Numbered from the stretch's first letter, positions 10,012-21,549 are shown. The stretch: 64,000 bases of DNA from Asterias rubens (GCF_902459465.1 NC_047075.1:12145119-12209118), one strand, 5' to 3'. A program made the numbers and translations. The notes: generated by a model not told the origin, from the sequence alone.

Positions 10012-10350
10012 AAGGGAGAGTAAACCTTTGGCAATTATTCCACAGTTACAACCATCTTGGTAAAGAGCACTGGAGAGCTGTTGATTGTGTTTGAAACAAC
10101 ACCCTTCAGATCAGTGTAGTTTTAAAAAAGGGGTACTTATTTACCAAACATCTAAATTTGAGAATGGCTTCAGACATGGGAAGCATCTGAAAGTACACAG
10201 TTCTTTGCAAATATGGTGGGTTTTTTCTTTTGCAAGTTTTATGACTAACTGAGCCCAAATTTTCAAAATTTTTGGTATGATGCATACATGTATGTTAGGA
10301 AACAACAAGCTATAGGATACTGTTCTTTAACATTTACCAAGTGTAAACCA
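10008..10350. repeat. diverged M1-related MITE, abutting copy A
   Basis: Starts at the same TTAA that ends copy A and shows diluted family features in order: GCACTGGAGAGCTGTTGATTG, a CCCTTCAGA...GTAGTTTTA stretch, TTTTTTCTTTTGCAAG and a TTTACCAAG end. It appears to be an older member that shares one TTAA with copy A. Confidence 0.5.
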
Positions 10351-11104
10351 TTTGCCATGTCTACTAAGTGTCTACGTAGAGTCATACCTTGATAATGACC
10401 TTAAACACACGTGTCGTTTCTATCCCAAAGGTTACTTAAATTGCCCTATTGATTAGAGATCAATCAAGTATTTGTATCTGATAATCTGAGAAACGGTTAA
10501 TGCTGTAATGATCATAAAAGGCTTATTGTTCTCACATATCAGAACATATTCATGATCTTTTACTAGAATGGAGCCTTTCAAAGACTGGTTTCATAGTAAT
10601 AAATACTTAATCTCATAGTACAATACATGTAACCGAGTGAGCTTTTTACTGTTATTTATAGTTATGAGTTTATTTAGATTATTGTTTTTTTCAATTGGTT
10701 CGATATTTTGGCCTATTTCCTTAAATTTAGCACATCCCATTCTTGAATCTGGAGGAATAACTGACGTACAAGTATTGACTAGAGCACATGACACATGAAC
10801 AATTTTGTCAAGAGTGGTTACAGTTTTTAAAATGGTTTATTTGTGCAAATAAGCCATTCGGGCTTTTACCATACATTCATTGCAGTATTTACATAATTCT
10901 ATTTACAAATAATAAAACAAAAACAAAACTGAGGAAAGTGCAAAACGTTGGTGCTGACACTTCAGAGACGCCTTTTAGAGACGCCTTTGGTCGGTTTTGA
11001 AACGTGTTACCTCACTCTATGCTTAGAGAAAACCTAAGGGAGAAAACAAAGCAAGGAAACGTATTTTGCATTATAGGTTATGCATTGTGACTTTAACGAG
11101 AGAA
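10351..11104. other. anonymous DNA
   Basis: No supported gene. A short duplicated GAGACGCCTTT occurs at about 10966-10987. Some short ORFs exist but lack similarity or splice context. Confidence 0.5.
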
Positions 11105-11133
11105 ATCTGAGAAACTCGGGCCCGTCTCGGACA

Positions 11134-11409
11134 CTATACCAGATTTTGGATTGTTTTGATCAATGCGGTGGCTCGGGTGTGTTTGTTTTCAAATTTAGCT
11201 CTATTCCTGGCCAACCACACTGCCATCCTGTAGATTGACAGGATTCGGTTAAGTTGCTGCACTGTTCTTTTGGGTTTAGTGGTTTCATACAATGAGAAGA
11301 ATATAGTGTCCGCGTGTGGGCTCACGTGCCCATTGTTGAGCCTACTCATGTGGTCAGCGAGCCACGCGCCTGCCAGCTTAACCACGCTGCATTCAATGAA
11401 AGCGTACAC
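11134..11409 (-). pseudogene. Tx1-like LINE ORF2 C-terminal segment
   Basis: A 91-codon frame matching the far C-terminus of Tx1/L1-like ORF2 proteins (LAGAWLADHMSRLNNGHVS, MAVWLARNRAKFENKH). It abuts at about 11405 the segment NWRPISLLNVDYKIISKIL of the RT fingers (about 11420-11500). Motifs A to C of the polymerase, several hundred codons, have therefore been deleted between them. Confidence 0.65.
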
Positions 11410-13050
11410 TGTTCAGGACTGTGCGTAGTCTGGTGGCGAGGATCTTGGAGATGATTTTGTAGTCAACGTTTAACAACGAGATCGGACGCCAGTTTTTTTT
11501 TAAAATCAGGGTGATGAACCCGTTCTTTTGAGTTTGGCTTAAATTACCATTTTACAGATTACGTCGCAAATGTCTTGCCCAATCTCGTTGAAAAACGTTT
11601 TGTAAAAATCTGCGGGCAAACCATCTTGACCTGGAGATTTGCCCGCCTCCATACTAAACAATGCGGCCTGCACCTCAGGCAGTGTCACCGGCTCTTCGAG
11701 TGAATTTTGTTCCTCTGAGCTCAGTGACCTGTCAATTGACTCAAGAAAGAAATCGTTTTCTTTTTGTTCGACCGGGGCGGTCGTGTAGAGCGCCTCATAG
11801 TATTGACGGCATGTTTCAGTCATTACCACTGGGTCTTCTGTTAAACTCCCATCACGGCCATTGAGACTCTGCATGCGCTTGGAGTCGGGGTCTTTTGTGT
11901 TTGGGCACTGAATGTTTGGTTCGCCTTTGATTTTGGTTGAAGAGCGGTAGCTTTGGAATTTGCTACTGTCTTGTTTTTGGGCGTTCTCCAAAAATTCTTG
12001 TCTCGCTGCTTTGAGTCTAGGGGCGCATGAAGAGTCACCATTATCTATTTTACTCTGTAATTGATCAATTTCTTTCAAGAGACACTTCCGTTCAAGATTA
12101 CGCCTCCTGGAGTCGTTTACAGAAAACGAAATAACCGCTCTTTTGAGGTTAGATTTTCCCTTGTCCCACCACTCAGTAATTTGATCAAAATTCCGCTTTT
12201 GTTTTTTCCAAACAGCCCAAGTAGATTTAACCATATGTTGGAATTCTGCTTGGGGCAAGTAAGATGTATTGCATTTCCTATATCCTCTTCCGTTTTTTTG
12301 AATCAGATTGGATATCTTGGTGGTTACCAAATCATGATCAGACAAAGGAAAAGCTGTTATTTCACTTTCTGAACCGATGGACAATTCACGGGACAAGAAT
12401 ATTTTGTCAATACGAGTGGCTTTTGAATTATCCGCACTGTCAAAGGTAAATCTTTTAACGCTGGGGTATTTCGTCCTCCAGGTATCTACCAAATCATGAC
12501 ACTTGACAGTACGGAATAATTCTCTAGTTCCTCGTAAACCTTTGTGGTTAGGAAATTGGTTTTTTGAGTCAAGGCTCTGGTCAGAAATTGAAATCCCCCC
12601 CTAGGATGATATGCCTCATGCCCCGTGTGTGAAGTGGCAATTGTTCTTTGAAAAAGCGCCGTCTTTCTGCGGGGTGGTTTGGTGCATAACAATTGATTAT
12701 TCTGACCCGAGCCTTAGAACCAAGCAAAGTTGTTGTGATGGAAACTAATCCACCGTCATTGTCCCGTATCTAGTCCATCGATTTCCAGGAGTACCGGTTT
12801 GAAAACAAAATGGCTACGCCACAACTAGAACTAGTCCCGAAAGACCAAAAACCTTTAGAGTTAAATTCTTTGGCCCAGCCTCTAGCTTCATAGAAGCCGG
12901 AGGCGTGGGTCTCCTGCAGCAGTAGAATGTCAGGTTTTCTACTGCCGCAGGAGGTGGAAATTTGAGCACGCTTAACCGGGTTTCTCAGCCCGTTTACATT
13001 TAAAGTACATATGTTTAAGCTACACATGATAAATATAACAAAAATGCCAA
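11410..13050 (-). pseudogene. Tx1-like LINE ORF2: endonuclease and RT N-terminus, broken
   Basis: In minus-strand order there is first an AP endonuclease start (SLNICTLNVNGLRNPVKR, then DILLLQETHAS at about 12910-13045). Endonuclease continuations follow in shifted frames (12486-12770). The 317-codon piece 11539-12492 contains the endonuclease end (RIDKIFLSRELSIG, PLSDHDLV), a basic linker and the RT entry GKSPGQDGLPADFYKTFF. After a frameshift near 11540, NGFITLILKKN and NWRPISLLN follow. Frameshifts separate each piece. The endonuclease Q-E-T-H motif and SDH motif are present, so the fold was once functional. Confidence 0.8.
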
Positions 13051-13098
13051 AGTTTTGTGTGCCTGTGAATGAGTAAAGAAACCAGTTCATTATTCAAT

Positions 13099-14290
13099 GT
13101 TCATAGGGTTTCCTTCTCCGTGATTTCTTTCGTCGTTGGGTTCTGAACTCCAGTTCCGGCGACGGTTCTGTTTCTGCTGTCTGGGGTATTTGTGCGTCGT
13201 GAAATGACGACTCCGACTCGTCAGTGGTGAGGTGGTGTTTGGTTGATGTACTTACCACGGACATTTGTGATTCGTCGGAGTCGTCGCCGTCGTCGTCGTC
13301 GTCGTCTGAAGGTCTGTTGATGTAGGCAGGCTTGAGTCACTTAGGTTGGGTTCTTGGTTGGGTGTAGTGTGTTCTAGTTTCGGTGGGGGTTTAGGTTTTG
13401 GCGGTAGTGTAGGTTTCGGTGGGAGTGAAGGTTTCTTTTGTTGTTCCTTTGGTTTTGGCGTCCGTTTTTGTCCAGGGGCGGTCGAGGGTCGTTGTCCGGG
13501 GGTTGCTGTGGATGGTGGTGCTGCGGTGCCTCCGGCTGGTTGTTTGGTGGTTCTACGGGGTTATCCGTCTTGCTGGGGCGTCTTTTGGGGGGAGGTGGAA
13601 AATCCATAGTAGTTCGTCTGTATGTTGTGGTCCGGTACCCGACCGGGCAATCCCGGGCGAGGTGTCCTATTTGGGTGCAAGTGTGGCATTTCCTCGGTAC
13701 CCGACACTTGGCGCTACTTGGCCGTGCTGCTTGCAGTTAGTGCAGAATTCATTGGGACATTGAGCCCCCATGTGTCCTTGATCATTACAAATACGGCAGG
13801 TCGGTGTTTGCCCGTTGTATGTGATTCTGATCGTCGTCTGTCCAATTTTCAAGAAACTCGGTATTGATTTGGTCAGAATCAGTGCATAATGTCTAATACC
13901 GTTCAGCCAGGTCTCGTGGGTTTTCCAGTGTCCCCGGCAGTGTGAGACTATCTTGCCATAGCCGGAAAGTATGGTCGACACCGGAGCATCACCCATCTCC
14001 GTCGGGGCGTTGAACACATTTATGTACGTCGTTCGTTCTTGCGTTCTGCTAATCTGGGCAGGTTTGTCATCAACGGTTAGTGGGTGGCTCTATAGTCTGT
14101 TTGCTTCGTCGGCTGATTTGAGGGTGATGCACCACTTCTTATCGTGTAGGTGTTACAGGCAGGAAACCTCGTCTTCATAAACTATTCTATCCAGTTCTCG
14201 AAACATTGAGTCGGGTGTAGTTTTCCAGTACAGGCAAATGTCGAGGCTCAATGGCCTATCCAGCGTCCGTGACGCTGCCATCTCTCCGAA
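13099..14290 (-). pseudogene. Tx1-like LINE ORF1 (CCHC RNA-binding protein), broken
   Basis: The N-terminal piece begins with MAASRTLDRPLSLDICLYWK near 14285. Frameshifts near 14165 and 14095 interrupt it. The conserved piece 13667-14017 contains the knuckle region CRICNDQGHMGAQCP and FCTNCKQHG, the usual ORF1 nucleic-acid-binding fingers. Another shift near 13725 leads to a proline-rich, low-complexity C-terminus (13374-13607) and an acidic run encoded by GTC/GTCG repeats at 13269-13308. It ends in a basic tail RRKKSRRRKPYEH near 13105. It would coat LINE RNA in ribonucleoprotein particles. Confidence 0.7.
13266..13308 (+). repeat. CGT trinucleotide microsatellite
   Basis: Mostly CGT units (GTCGTCGCCGTCGTCGTCGT and onward). 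On the minus strand it encodes the acidic aspartate run of LINE ORF1. Confidence 0.8.
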
Positions 14291-14439
14291 CTCCAGAAGA
14301 TAGCTTCGAGTTGCAGAAAGCTCGATGTTAAAGGTAGTATTTCGAGCTTGAGAGTTAGAATGGTGTCCACTGTATTGCGATACTTCTAATCAAAGTAAAT
14401 AGGTGTACAGCCACAAGAGTGGTTACATCATAGGTATTA

Positions 14440-15186
14440 TTTTTTTTTTAAAGGGTAATAGGGATGGTTCCCTCCAACATAGTATATTTCTGCCCTACTA
14501 CACCTATTACTCTCTCCACATAAATGCGAACAGAGGCAATCAATGGAACAAGCTGTGTTTACAGCAAATTTAACACATTTGTGAAAAATAAATACGAGAT
14601 ACAGTTGATACATGAATATCAAAAACAAATGCAGTGTATTGAGTGTTCATATTAAACCGCAAACGCATTAATGTCATCAGTAGCTGCTGGAAGTTAGATA
14701 AAGTCTTTGAAGGTCTCAAATGAACAGATATAAGAGCCAGTATTCCTGCGAGGACATGAAATGAACACAGACCAGTTACAGTTTTCACTTTTTCATCATT
14801 GTTCTGAAGAGAATCTTCATCAATGGAAAGGTTTGCGATCTTGGTCTTGAGGAGAGCATTTTCTTTACGTAAAGCCTGACATTCATCATGTAGAGAAGTA
14901 ATGTCAGCAAATCTAAGATCTGTTTGTACTTCCCATTGATTCGGTGTGCTGGAGCTAGATCTTTGTGTTGATGTTGCAGTACAGTTAGTAGATGTTGCCG
15001 GAGTCTCTGAGTATGACAAATTCACCAAGCCTTGTGCTGCTTCACATCTAGCACTCGCTTCTTTTCTCCTCTTTTTGGAGTCTGTCCTCCCCAAGTAAGT
15101 TTGATGTTGTCGTTTCTGGGGAGATGTCAAACAGTTGAACACTGATGGTGTGTAGTCTGGTGACAACGGATCACTGCTTTTGGCTC
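14440..15186 (-). pseudogene. THAP transposase exon 2, catalytic core deleted
   Basis: Begins with KSSDPLSPDYTPSVF, the usual C-terminal end of a THAP domain joined from exon 1. It is followed by a basic segment, a coiled-coil-like stretch (HDECQALRKENALLKTKI) and the helix-turn-helix that precedes DDE_Tnp_4 domains (FQQLLMTLMRLRFNMNTQYT...HVSTVSRI, about 14600-14680). The frame then breaks. In a different frame near 14470-14550 the sequence resumes with VERVIGVVGQKYTMLEGTIP, which is the third-catalytic-glutamate region at the far end of the domain. The middle of the DDE domain, including both aspartates, is therefore deleted, and no activity is possible. Confidence 0.7.
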
Positions 15187-16115
15187 CTAGAATAAGCACA
15201 CAATAAAAAGAGGTTTATACAGGAAAAAGTATTGAGCGATTTTATAATGTATTCAACAATGAGCATATATTTTCATGGTATCTACACTTTTACCAAACAA
15301 ATTAAAAATCCAGGTTTTAATACCTTTTTTTCCCAAAATGAAAATTGTCTGTTTTTTGTTGAACTCTCACATGAGATTGATGGGTGCAGAATATTGTATT
15401 ATTTACCATTAATTATTGCTATTACGATTTTCAAAGTGCAAGTCTTCCCAGTGTTCTTCATCCATTTCCTCTCTCTTTCTTGAGCTTGCAAAAGAGTGCA
15501 TACTTGTACATTTACATTGCACAGAGAACGAGCACTTTTAAATGAGCAAAGAACTGGACCAAAATCAGGCATAATGATAACCTACTGCTCTACCCTCTAG
15601 TCATGCTATAGCTACAGAGTTATTGTTAATGTTAGCTTTGAGTTTTTGTGTGTTTAACATTCAGTAGGCCTAGTACTTCACTAAGTATAATATTACTAAT
15701 TAGTCATTATAATTGTAGTGTTCGTAAGAATAGGAAGGAACACAGCTTGTTCATAACCACAGGAATGTTATAGGACGTACTGGGTTTGTTATATTTTTTA
15801 TAAAGAGCTGACTGAAAACTGTATTTTATTTGTTTAATGTTATTGAAATTGACTGATGAGTACCAGCATAGATAGATAGATAGAAGTTAAATTAAAACAG
15901 TGACAACAAAATTGTAATTGTTGAATAAAAGACCCGTTCGGTAATCTCTTTTGTCGTGGACTGGGTTTGTTTTCCGTTTTCATATTATATAACATCTTCA
16001 CTGATAAAGATAGGCCTTTTCATAGTAACTCCTGTTGTCATGATCGCAACCAAAGGATGTCACGGATGAAATGAAAAAGGAGGAAGGATATTTTACGTGA
16101 GCTAATTAGCCTTAC
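15187..16115. other. intron of the decayed THAP transposon
   Basis: Lies between the predicted donor and acceptor. It is AT-rich, with a short GATA-type run near 15868-15884. Nothing else is supported. Confidence 0.45.
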
Positions 16116-16300
16116 CTGAGATGAAATGATCACTGCATACACGACTGCCGTTTGTCGGCTGCCGCCAACCCAACGGTTTCTTAGAGCCGCAGTCCACAAC
16201 CTTCTCCGTTCGGGATCGCTGGGAAAACGATAATATGACTTGGGGTTTCTCCCTTGTCTATTCTGGCAGTCAGAAACAGCACACGAAGTCAGTAGTTAAG
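16116..16300 (-). pseudogene. THAP zinc-finger exon 1, frameshifted
   Basis: On the minus strand CAVSDCQNRQGRNPKSYYRF (C-x4-C plus YRFP) leads to ERRRLWTAALRN. After a one-base shift near 16185 it continues as GWRQPTNGSRVCSDHFISG (C-x2-H). Those are the four zinc ligands of a THAP finger. The 5' boundary and start codon are not clear. The ORF is disrupted, so it is counted as a pseudogene exon. Confidence 0.7.
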
Positions 16301-16794
16301 ATAGACTCTCTGGTACACTTTGACCTTTGCCCTAGAAGACAATGAGAGGTCAAATTGTACCCAAAATAGGGTAGAAATATGGAACACTTTAATTTGACCT
16401 ACCTTCAGAGAGGTCAAACTGTGCCCGAAATGGGTTAAAAACAGTTAAAATTTCTCGCTGTGGTGCAATGCATAGGTAGTGTGTGTGTGTATTGGTATAG
16501 CAGTTGACAGGGTAATCCCCGAACAAAGAGTCGCGTGTGGGAATGACGTTGCAGTTTTACTGAATGGTTGAAGGAAATAAATCCTATTGATCCGCTGAAG
16601 ATGACGTTGCAGTATTACTGGTCAGTGCTGGTAGGAAATATCCTCTGACAAAGAGGGCGTGTGGGAATGACGTTGCAGTTTTTTGGATTTTCTCTGCTAT
16701 GTATTACAAGGTGTTGTGCAATCCTTGCCTTATAACACGGGGGTAATAAAATGAGAAATTTAGATATACATGAAAATGCATCCGAATAACTTCC
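16301..16794. other. non-coding, short internal direct repeats
   Basis: Contains a repeated GTGTGGGAATGACGTTGCAG (about 16535 and 16659) and a third partial GATGACGTTGCAGT near 16598. It also contains the GAGGTCAAA repeats noted for the THAP relic. Its location directly before the Polinton ORFs means it could hold degraded Polinton terminal sequence; I cannot show that. Confidence 0.4.
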
Positions 16795-16859
16795 TTGCTA
16801 TCGAACTTCGTCACCCATGTTAAAAAGATACCGAATCAACAAGCGATGAATGAAGCGAA

Positions 16860-19800
16860 TGAAAACATGGATATCGAAGAACAATCGGCATTTGCCCTAA
16901 AACGCCTATACAAATTAACTGTACACTATGACGTACCAAATCAGCGAGGTGGTGGAGACAATGACGAAGATGATGACGACTCAAATGACGATCCGTGGGA
17001 AACCACGGAACCTGGAACAAGAGCCGGGACAAGGCTCATCCTTCTTGGACACCTTTCGAGGATCAACCACGAAGGAAGAGATTGCGATTGGATCGAGTGG
17101 AAGGCGATGAGGAGATTATGGATACACCAGAAAGATATTACGAGATTTTAGATGTTAAAGATAAATTTGTAAAAAAATATCAGGCCACAATGTATGATTA
17201 TAGAATTAAGTTTAAGAGTTTGGAAGATTTGTCATTGCGGGAGTTTTTACCTCGCTTGGGTTCCATATTTGAAAGTATTTTGAAACGACTCACGGATGGT
17301 CTTCCCGACGATGACAGAGTGAGGTTGTTTCATTCCTCGTACTTGAATTTTCCCATCGCCCTACCATTTCTACGAGTTAACGAATTGACCGTGGAGAGAT
17401 TTTTGGCTCGGATTGAGCAAGTGTTGCAATCCTATCAGTCCATTCGATTAGATAACATGGTTGAAATTCATTTTTTTCACATGTGAATGCAAAAGGGTGG
17501 AAAGAGCAACAAGAAAAATCACGGCGTTGTAAAAATTCAAGACATGTTGAATGATAAAACCTCCGTCATTCGTATCAAGGATACAAAGACAGAATTATGT
17601 TGTGCAAGGGCAATAGTAACTGGAATAGCCATTAAAGAAAATCACCCAAAGTTAAAACAGATAAAAATAGGTCGAAAAGAGCAAGAATACCTTGCTAGGG
17701 ATTTACGCGCAAAAGCGGGTGTAAAAGAAGGGCCTTGCGGTCTGGAAGAAATACAGAAATTTCAAGACGTCCTGACCGAGTATCGATTGGTGGTTTTATC
17801 CAGCGGTCATTTTAACGCTTCTATTTTCAGGGGGCCAGTGTAACGGCAAACGATCTATCTGTATTTTTACAATAACCATTACGATTTGATCACGTCAATG
17901 AAGGGCTTTTTAAACAGGGGATATTTTTGTGACACAGGTCAAAGGGGTTTTGATTCTCAAGACAGACACAAGCGATGCGTAGATGATTGTAGAATGTGTT
18001 TTTCTCCCGGCTGTAAATCGGGTGAGATAATCACTTGGGTACACTGTACGGAATGTAATCGTAATTTTAAGGACCAGAAGTGTTTTAATAATCATAAGAC
18101 TAAGAAGATCAAAGGTAAAACAATATGTAAGTTATATTACAGATGTAAACGCTGCGATTGGTACGTAAACAATGAACTCGAGGGTAAACATGGCACGCAC
18201 GACTGCACCAAAAGATACTGTACCGTATGTAAAGAGATTGGGTTTATCGATCACGAATGCTTTGTCAAGCCTATCATTGGTACGGGAAGTAAACAGATCG
18301 ATACCGATGGTCGAGTTGGTAATGGGGACGGTACAGGGCCAAAGAAGGAGGACGTAGCAAAATATGTATTCTTTGACTTTGAGTGCACCCAAGATAACGG
18401 CGTTCACGAACCAAAGTTATGCGTAGCGCATGTTGTGTGTGAATTGTGTGCGGATAAATCAGAAGATGACCCGCTGTATAAATCATGTAAACATTGTTCA
18501 GAGTCTCGTCAGAAGATATTTAAAGGTGACAAATGTAAGGAAGAGTTCTGCGATTGGTTATTCAGTTCTAAAGAGACGGATAATTCTATCGCTCTGGTGC
18601 ATAATTTAAAAGCGTACGATGGGTATTTTTTGCTCAGTTTCCTGTACGACAATGCTATCATACTCGATGTTATTTACACGGGGTGTAAGATACAGTCTAT
18701 CACGCTACCAAAGTACAAGTGCAAAATTGTTGATTCTATCAACTTTTTACCCATGGCTTTGAGTAAACTGCCTCAAACATTCGGTTACAAAGAATTACCC
18801 AAAGGGTTTTTCCCTCACTTATGGAATACAAAACAAAACCAAGAGTACGAAGGTCCCTTTCCGGATGCCAAGTACTACCCCCCCGACAGTATGAGCCCAG
18901 AAAAGAGACAACAATTTTATGAATGGTACGAGGGAGAAAAGGGCAAACATTTTGTGTTACAAGATGAACTGTTAAAGTATTGTATCAGTGACGTACAAAT
19001 TCTTCGTCGCTGTTGTTTGCAGTTTCGAACCCTATTTAAGAAAGTATCCTCCCAGGGGGAGAATGACGAAGGTATCGATCCCTTTCAGAATTGTATAACA
19101 ATAGCCTCTGCGTGTAATCTGGTGTACAGGAGGAATTTCCTGAGTGCCGACACCATTGCGGTCTTGCCTCCTAATGGGTACGAGTGCAAGGAACAACAAT
19201 CCAAAGTCGCTTTGCAATGGTTACATTACGTTCACTTGACGGAGGGTAAATATATCCAACACGCGAGAAACAAAGGAGAAAAACAGATTGGCAAATATAA
19301 GGTGGACGGATATGATGCTGAAAGTCAAACAATATATTCTTTCAATGGATGCTACTTTCACGGGTGCGTCAAGTGTTATCCAAATAAGATGACAATCAAT
19401 AATACAATGATGACGCCCATGTCAGAGTTGTACACGCGCACCCTAGAAAGGAAAACTTTCTTGGAATCAACATGTACAAAGTTTGTCGAGATGTGGGAAT
19501 GTGAGTGGAAAGCCATTGTCAAAAACTTACCCGAAGACATAAAAGTTACCCTCCAGCACAAATCAATTACTGGACCCCGCGAAACGTTAAATCCCAGGCA
19601 CGGATTCTACGGCGAGCGTACGAATGCTTCTTGTTTGTTTCATAAAACAAAGGGGGATGACGTAATCAGGTATTTAGACTTTTGTTCGTTATGTCCATTC
19701 ATAAATAAGTATTGTTCTTATCCACTGTACCATCCCGAAATCATAACTAAAATTTCAAAAATGTCTCGGACTACTACGATCTCATCAAATGCCAAGAAGT

Positions 19801-20813
19801 CACACCCCCCAAATTATTCCATCCCTTGTTACCCTATCGATCGGGGGGCAAATTGACATTTCCTTTGTGCCGAAGCTGCGTAGATACTCTGCAGCAGAGC
19901 TTGTGTACACATACCGATGATGAAAGGGCTTTGCACGTTACGTGGGTATCTATAGAACTCGAAAAGGCTATAGAATTGGGGTATAGAGTGATTGATATTG
20001 AAGTTGTGTGGCATTTTGAGCATAGTGAACAGTACGATAGACGGGTGGTTTATTCACGGAGTATATTAACACTTTTCTTAAGCTTAAAGTTGAAGCTTCT
20101 GGGTGGTCATCATGGGTCGTCAGCGAACAAGACAAGACACAATATCTAAATGACTATTTACTGATTAAACTGATGCTAAATAGTTTCTGGGGAAAATTTG
20201 GTCAGAGAATTAACATGCCAAAAGTCGAAGTGATAAGTGATCCAGCCAAACTGTATGACATACTATTGGCAGATGATAAGATTGTACATGACATAAATTT
20301 CATTAATCACGAAATTGCTGAAGTTCGATACGAAGCCAAAGAAGAGTTTGTTATTGCAGCTTTTACTACTGCCCATGCTAGACTCAAGCTCTACGAACTA
20401 CTCTAACAGTACAATCCTCCAGAGGGTGATTATCTGGGCGATTTGACGAATGAGATAAACCCAAAAGATGGAAATTGTATAGAGACATTTGTGTCGGGGG
20501 GGCCCAAGAACTACTTGTATCGATTAGACACTGGAAAAACCTGCTGTAAAGTGCGGGGCTTTACCCTAAACTTTAGAAATTCACAACAGATTAATATTGA
20601 TTCAGTGGTCGAGATGATAAAAGGTGTAGGCCCTCAGAAAATTATGATATCAGACCCTCATAAAATAATAAGGAACAGTAAAATTAAAGAATACTGACCA
20701 AGTCAAGCACAAAAGATTACCGCGTCGTCTATAGCAAGAGGGTTAGAGTAGATCAGTCCAACACCGTACCCTACGGTTATAAAGCTGGCACACCTACGTC
20801 AACCACTCATTGA
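16860..20813 (+). pseudogene. Polinton protein-primed DNA polymerase B, broken, motif C absent
   Basis: The N-terminal region (about 17130-17840) has stops at 17484 and 17841 in the same frame. It is followed by a 3'-5' exonuclease: ExoI FFDFECTQ (about 18370), ExoII HNLKAYDGYFLLSF (about 18600) and ExoIII YCISDVQIL (about 18978). The polymerase part has motif A as YLDFCSLCP (about 19671; the usual Tyr is Cys). A frameshift near 19790-19830 and further shifts follow near 20030-20110. Motif B is KLMLNSFWGKFGQ (about 20167-20205). After YELL comes a TAA (20404) and then QYNPPEGDYLG. The DTDS motif C expected in between is missing. A last shift near 20695 precedes the C-terminus VPYGYKAGTP ending at 20813. 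The likely role was replication of the Polinton genome from a protein primer. Confidence 0.85.
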
Positions 20814-20826
20814 GCTTCTAAACATC

Positions 20827-21255
20827 ATGGATGAAACGTCAAATACAAGAACACGGGATAAAACACGTATGCTTAAACTGATTTTAATTATTGATTTGCT
20901 GATTACGAGTATTGCATCCGTTTTATTTGGAAAGACTATGGTTCGAGAAGAACATGTACACGGTTTATTGACTCTTTCTTGTGAACAGTACATTGCTCGA
21001 ATAACCAATCGCAAAGCTTTTTTTTCAGTGCTATTTTTATACTCCAACGCTACCTACAGTTTGATCGAGCCAGAAAACAAGAACCCATATCAGTGAATAT
21101 GAGTAATCCGAAAGGATATTATGACATGACCGAAGATGTCACCAAAACAAATACGGTAACCCCTGTAAATCAACCTTACACTGCCGCAAAAATCACCGAG
21201 GGTGTGCCCAAGACGTACAAGCGTAAAGCCCAACTATTATTAGAAAAAATTTAAA
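20827..21255 (+). pseudogene. Polinton small ORF remnants, including C-terminal half of a split ORF
   Basis: 20827-21096 is open but I do not recognise its product; it ends inside a 57-bp sequence repeated at 22041-22097. In another frame, starting at the ATG near 21099, there is MSNPKGYYDM followed by TAAKITEGVPKTYKRKAQLL and a stop near 21252. This resembles the C-terminal half of a small Polinton protein whose N-terminal half is the ORF at 21857-22111. The two halves share the 57-bp repeat but appear in reversed order. Confidence 0.45.
21049..21105 (+). repeat. 57-bp perfect direct repeat, copy 1
   Basis: Identical to 22041-22097. Copy 1 is followed by the C-terminal half of a small Polinton ORF. 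Confidence 0.95.
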
Positions 21256-21266
21256 AGAATGACGCC

Positions 21267-21549
21267 ATGAATTGGAACGATAAGGGCGAACTAAAAATTG
21301 GTGAAGATGTGGTTAAGGGATCTAACATTACGGATTTAATCAATGATGTTTTACACGCTAGAAAAAGATTTGACCCTCTTGGATGGCAACAATCAAACAC
21401 GATTTATGTCTGAAGCTTATTTTGACGCCACCGAAGAGCCCTATGGCTACTTATTTGTAGACCTGAAGCCAAACACGCCGGAGAAGTACAGGCTGAGGAC
21501 CAACATATTCAAGGGAGAGACGCCCTACGCCTATATACCCAAAGTATAA
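21267..21549 (+). pseudogene. Polinton small conserved protein, frameshifted
   Basis: First frame from 21267: MNWNDKGELKIGEDVVKGSN and DLINDVLHARKRFDPLGWQ. It then shifts near 21385. The second frame (21343-21549) supplies GYLFVDLKPNTPEKYRLRTN and PYAYIPKV before the stop. Both halves have the pattern of a minor conserved Polinton ORF (WNDKGE...NDV, then DLKP...RLRTNIF). The exact name and role in the particle are uncertain. Confidence 0.6.

Larger units (their letters stand above)
11105..14300 (-). mobile_element. L1/Tx1-like LINE with both ORFs, internally deleted
   Basis: Minus-strand non-LTR element with ORF1 (about 14285-13099) followed by ORF2 (about 13040-11130). ORF2 starts with an AP-type endonuclease and has the start of RT, but the RT palm is missing because of an internal deletion near 11405. 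Base composition is more GC-rich than its surroundings. No target duplication was identified. Confidence 0.8.
14437..16300 (-). mobile_element. decayed THAP-DDE_Tnp_4 DNA transposon
   Basis: A minus-strand two-exon relic. Exon 1 (THAP finger) ends with a good donor, CTCAG|GTAAG, at 16116/16115. Exon 2 starts after TTATTCTAG at 15186. Their phases agree (1 nt + 2 nt). The catalytic domain is largely deleted. It is related in architecture to the intact ISL2EU-like element at 30 kb but clearly a different lineage. Terminal repeats were not identified. Two GAGGTCAAA-containing direct repeats at 16345-16372 and 16408-16435 lie just outside exon 1 and may be subterminal. Confidence 0.7.

Noticed and set aside
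13346..13763. Glycine/valine-rich plus-strand ORFs
   Set aside because: Shadows of the proline/arginine-rich ORF1 tail of the minus-strand LINE.
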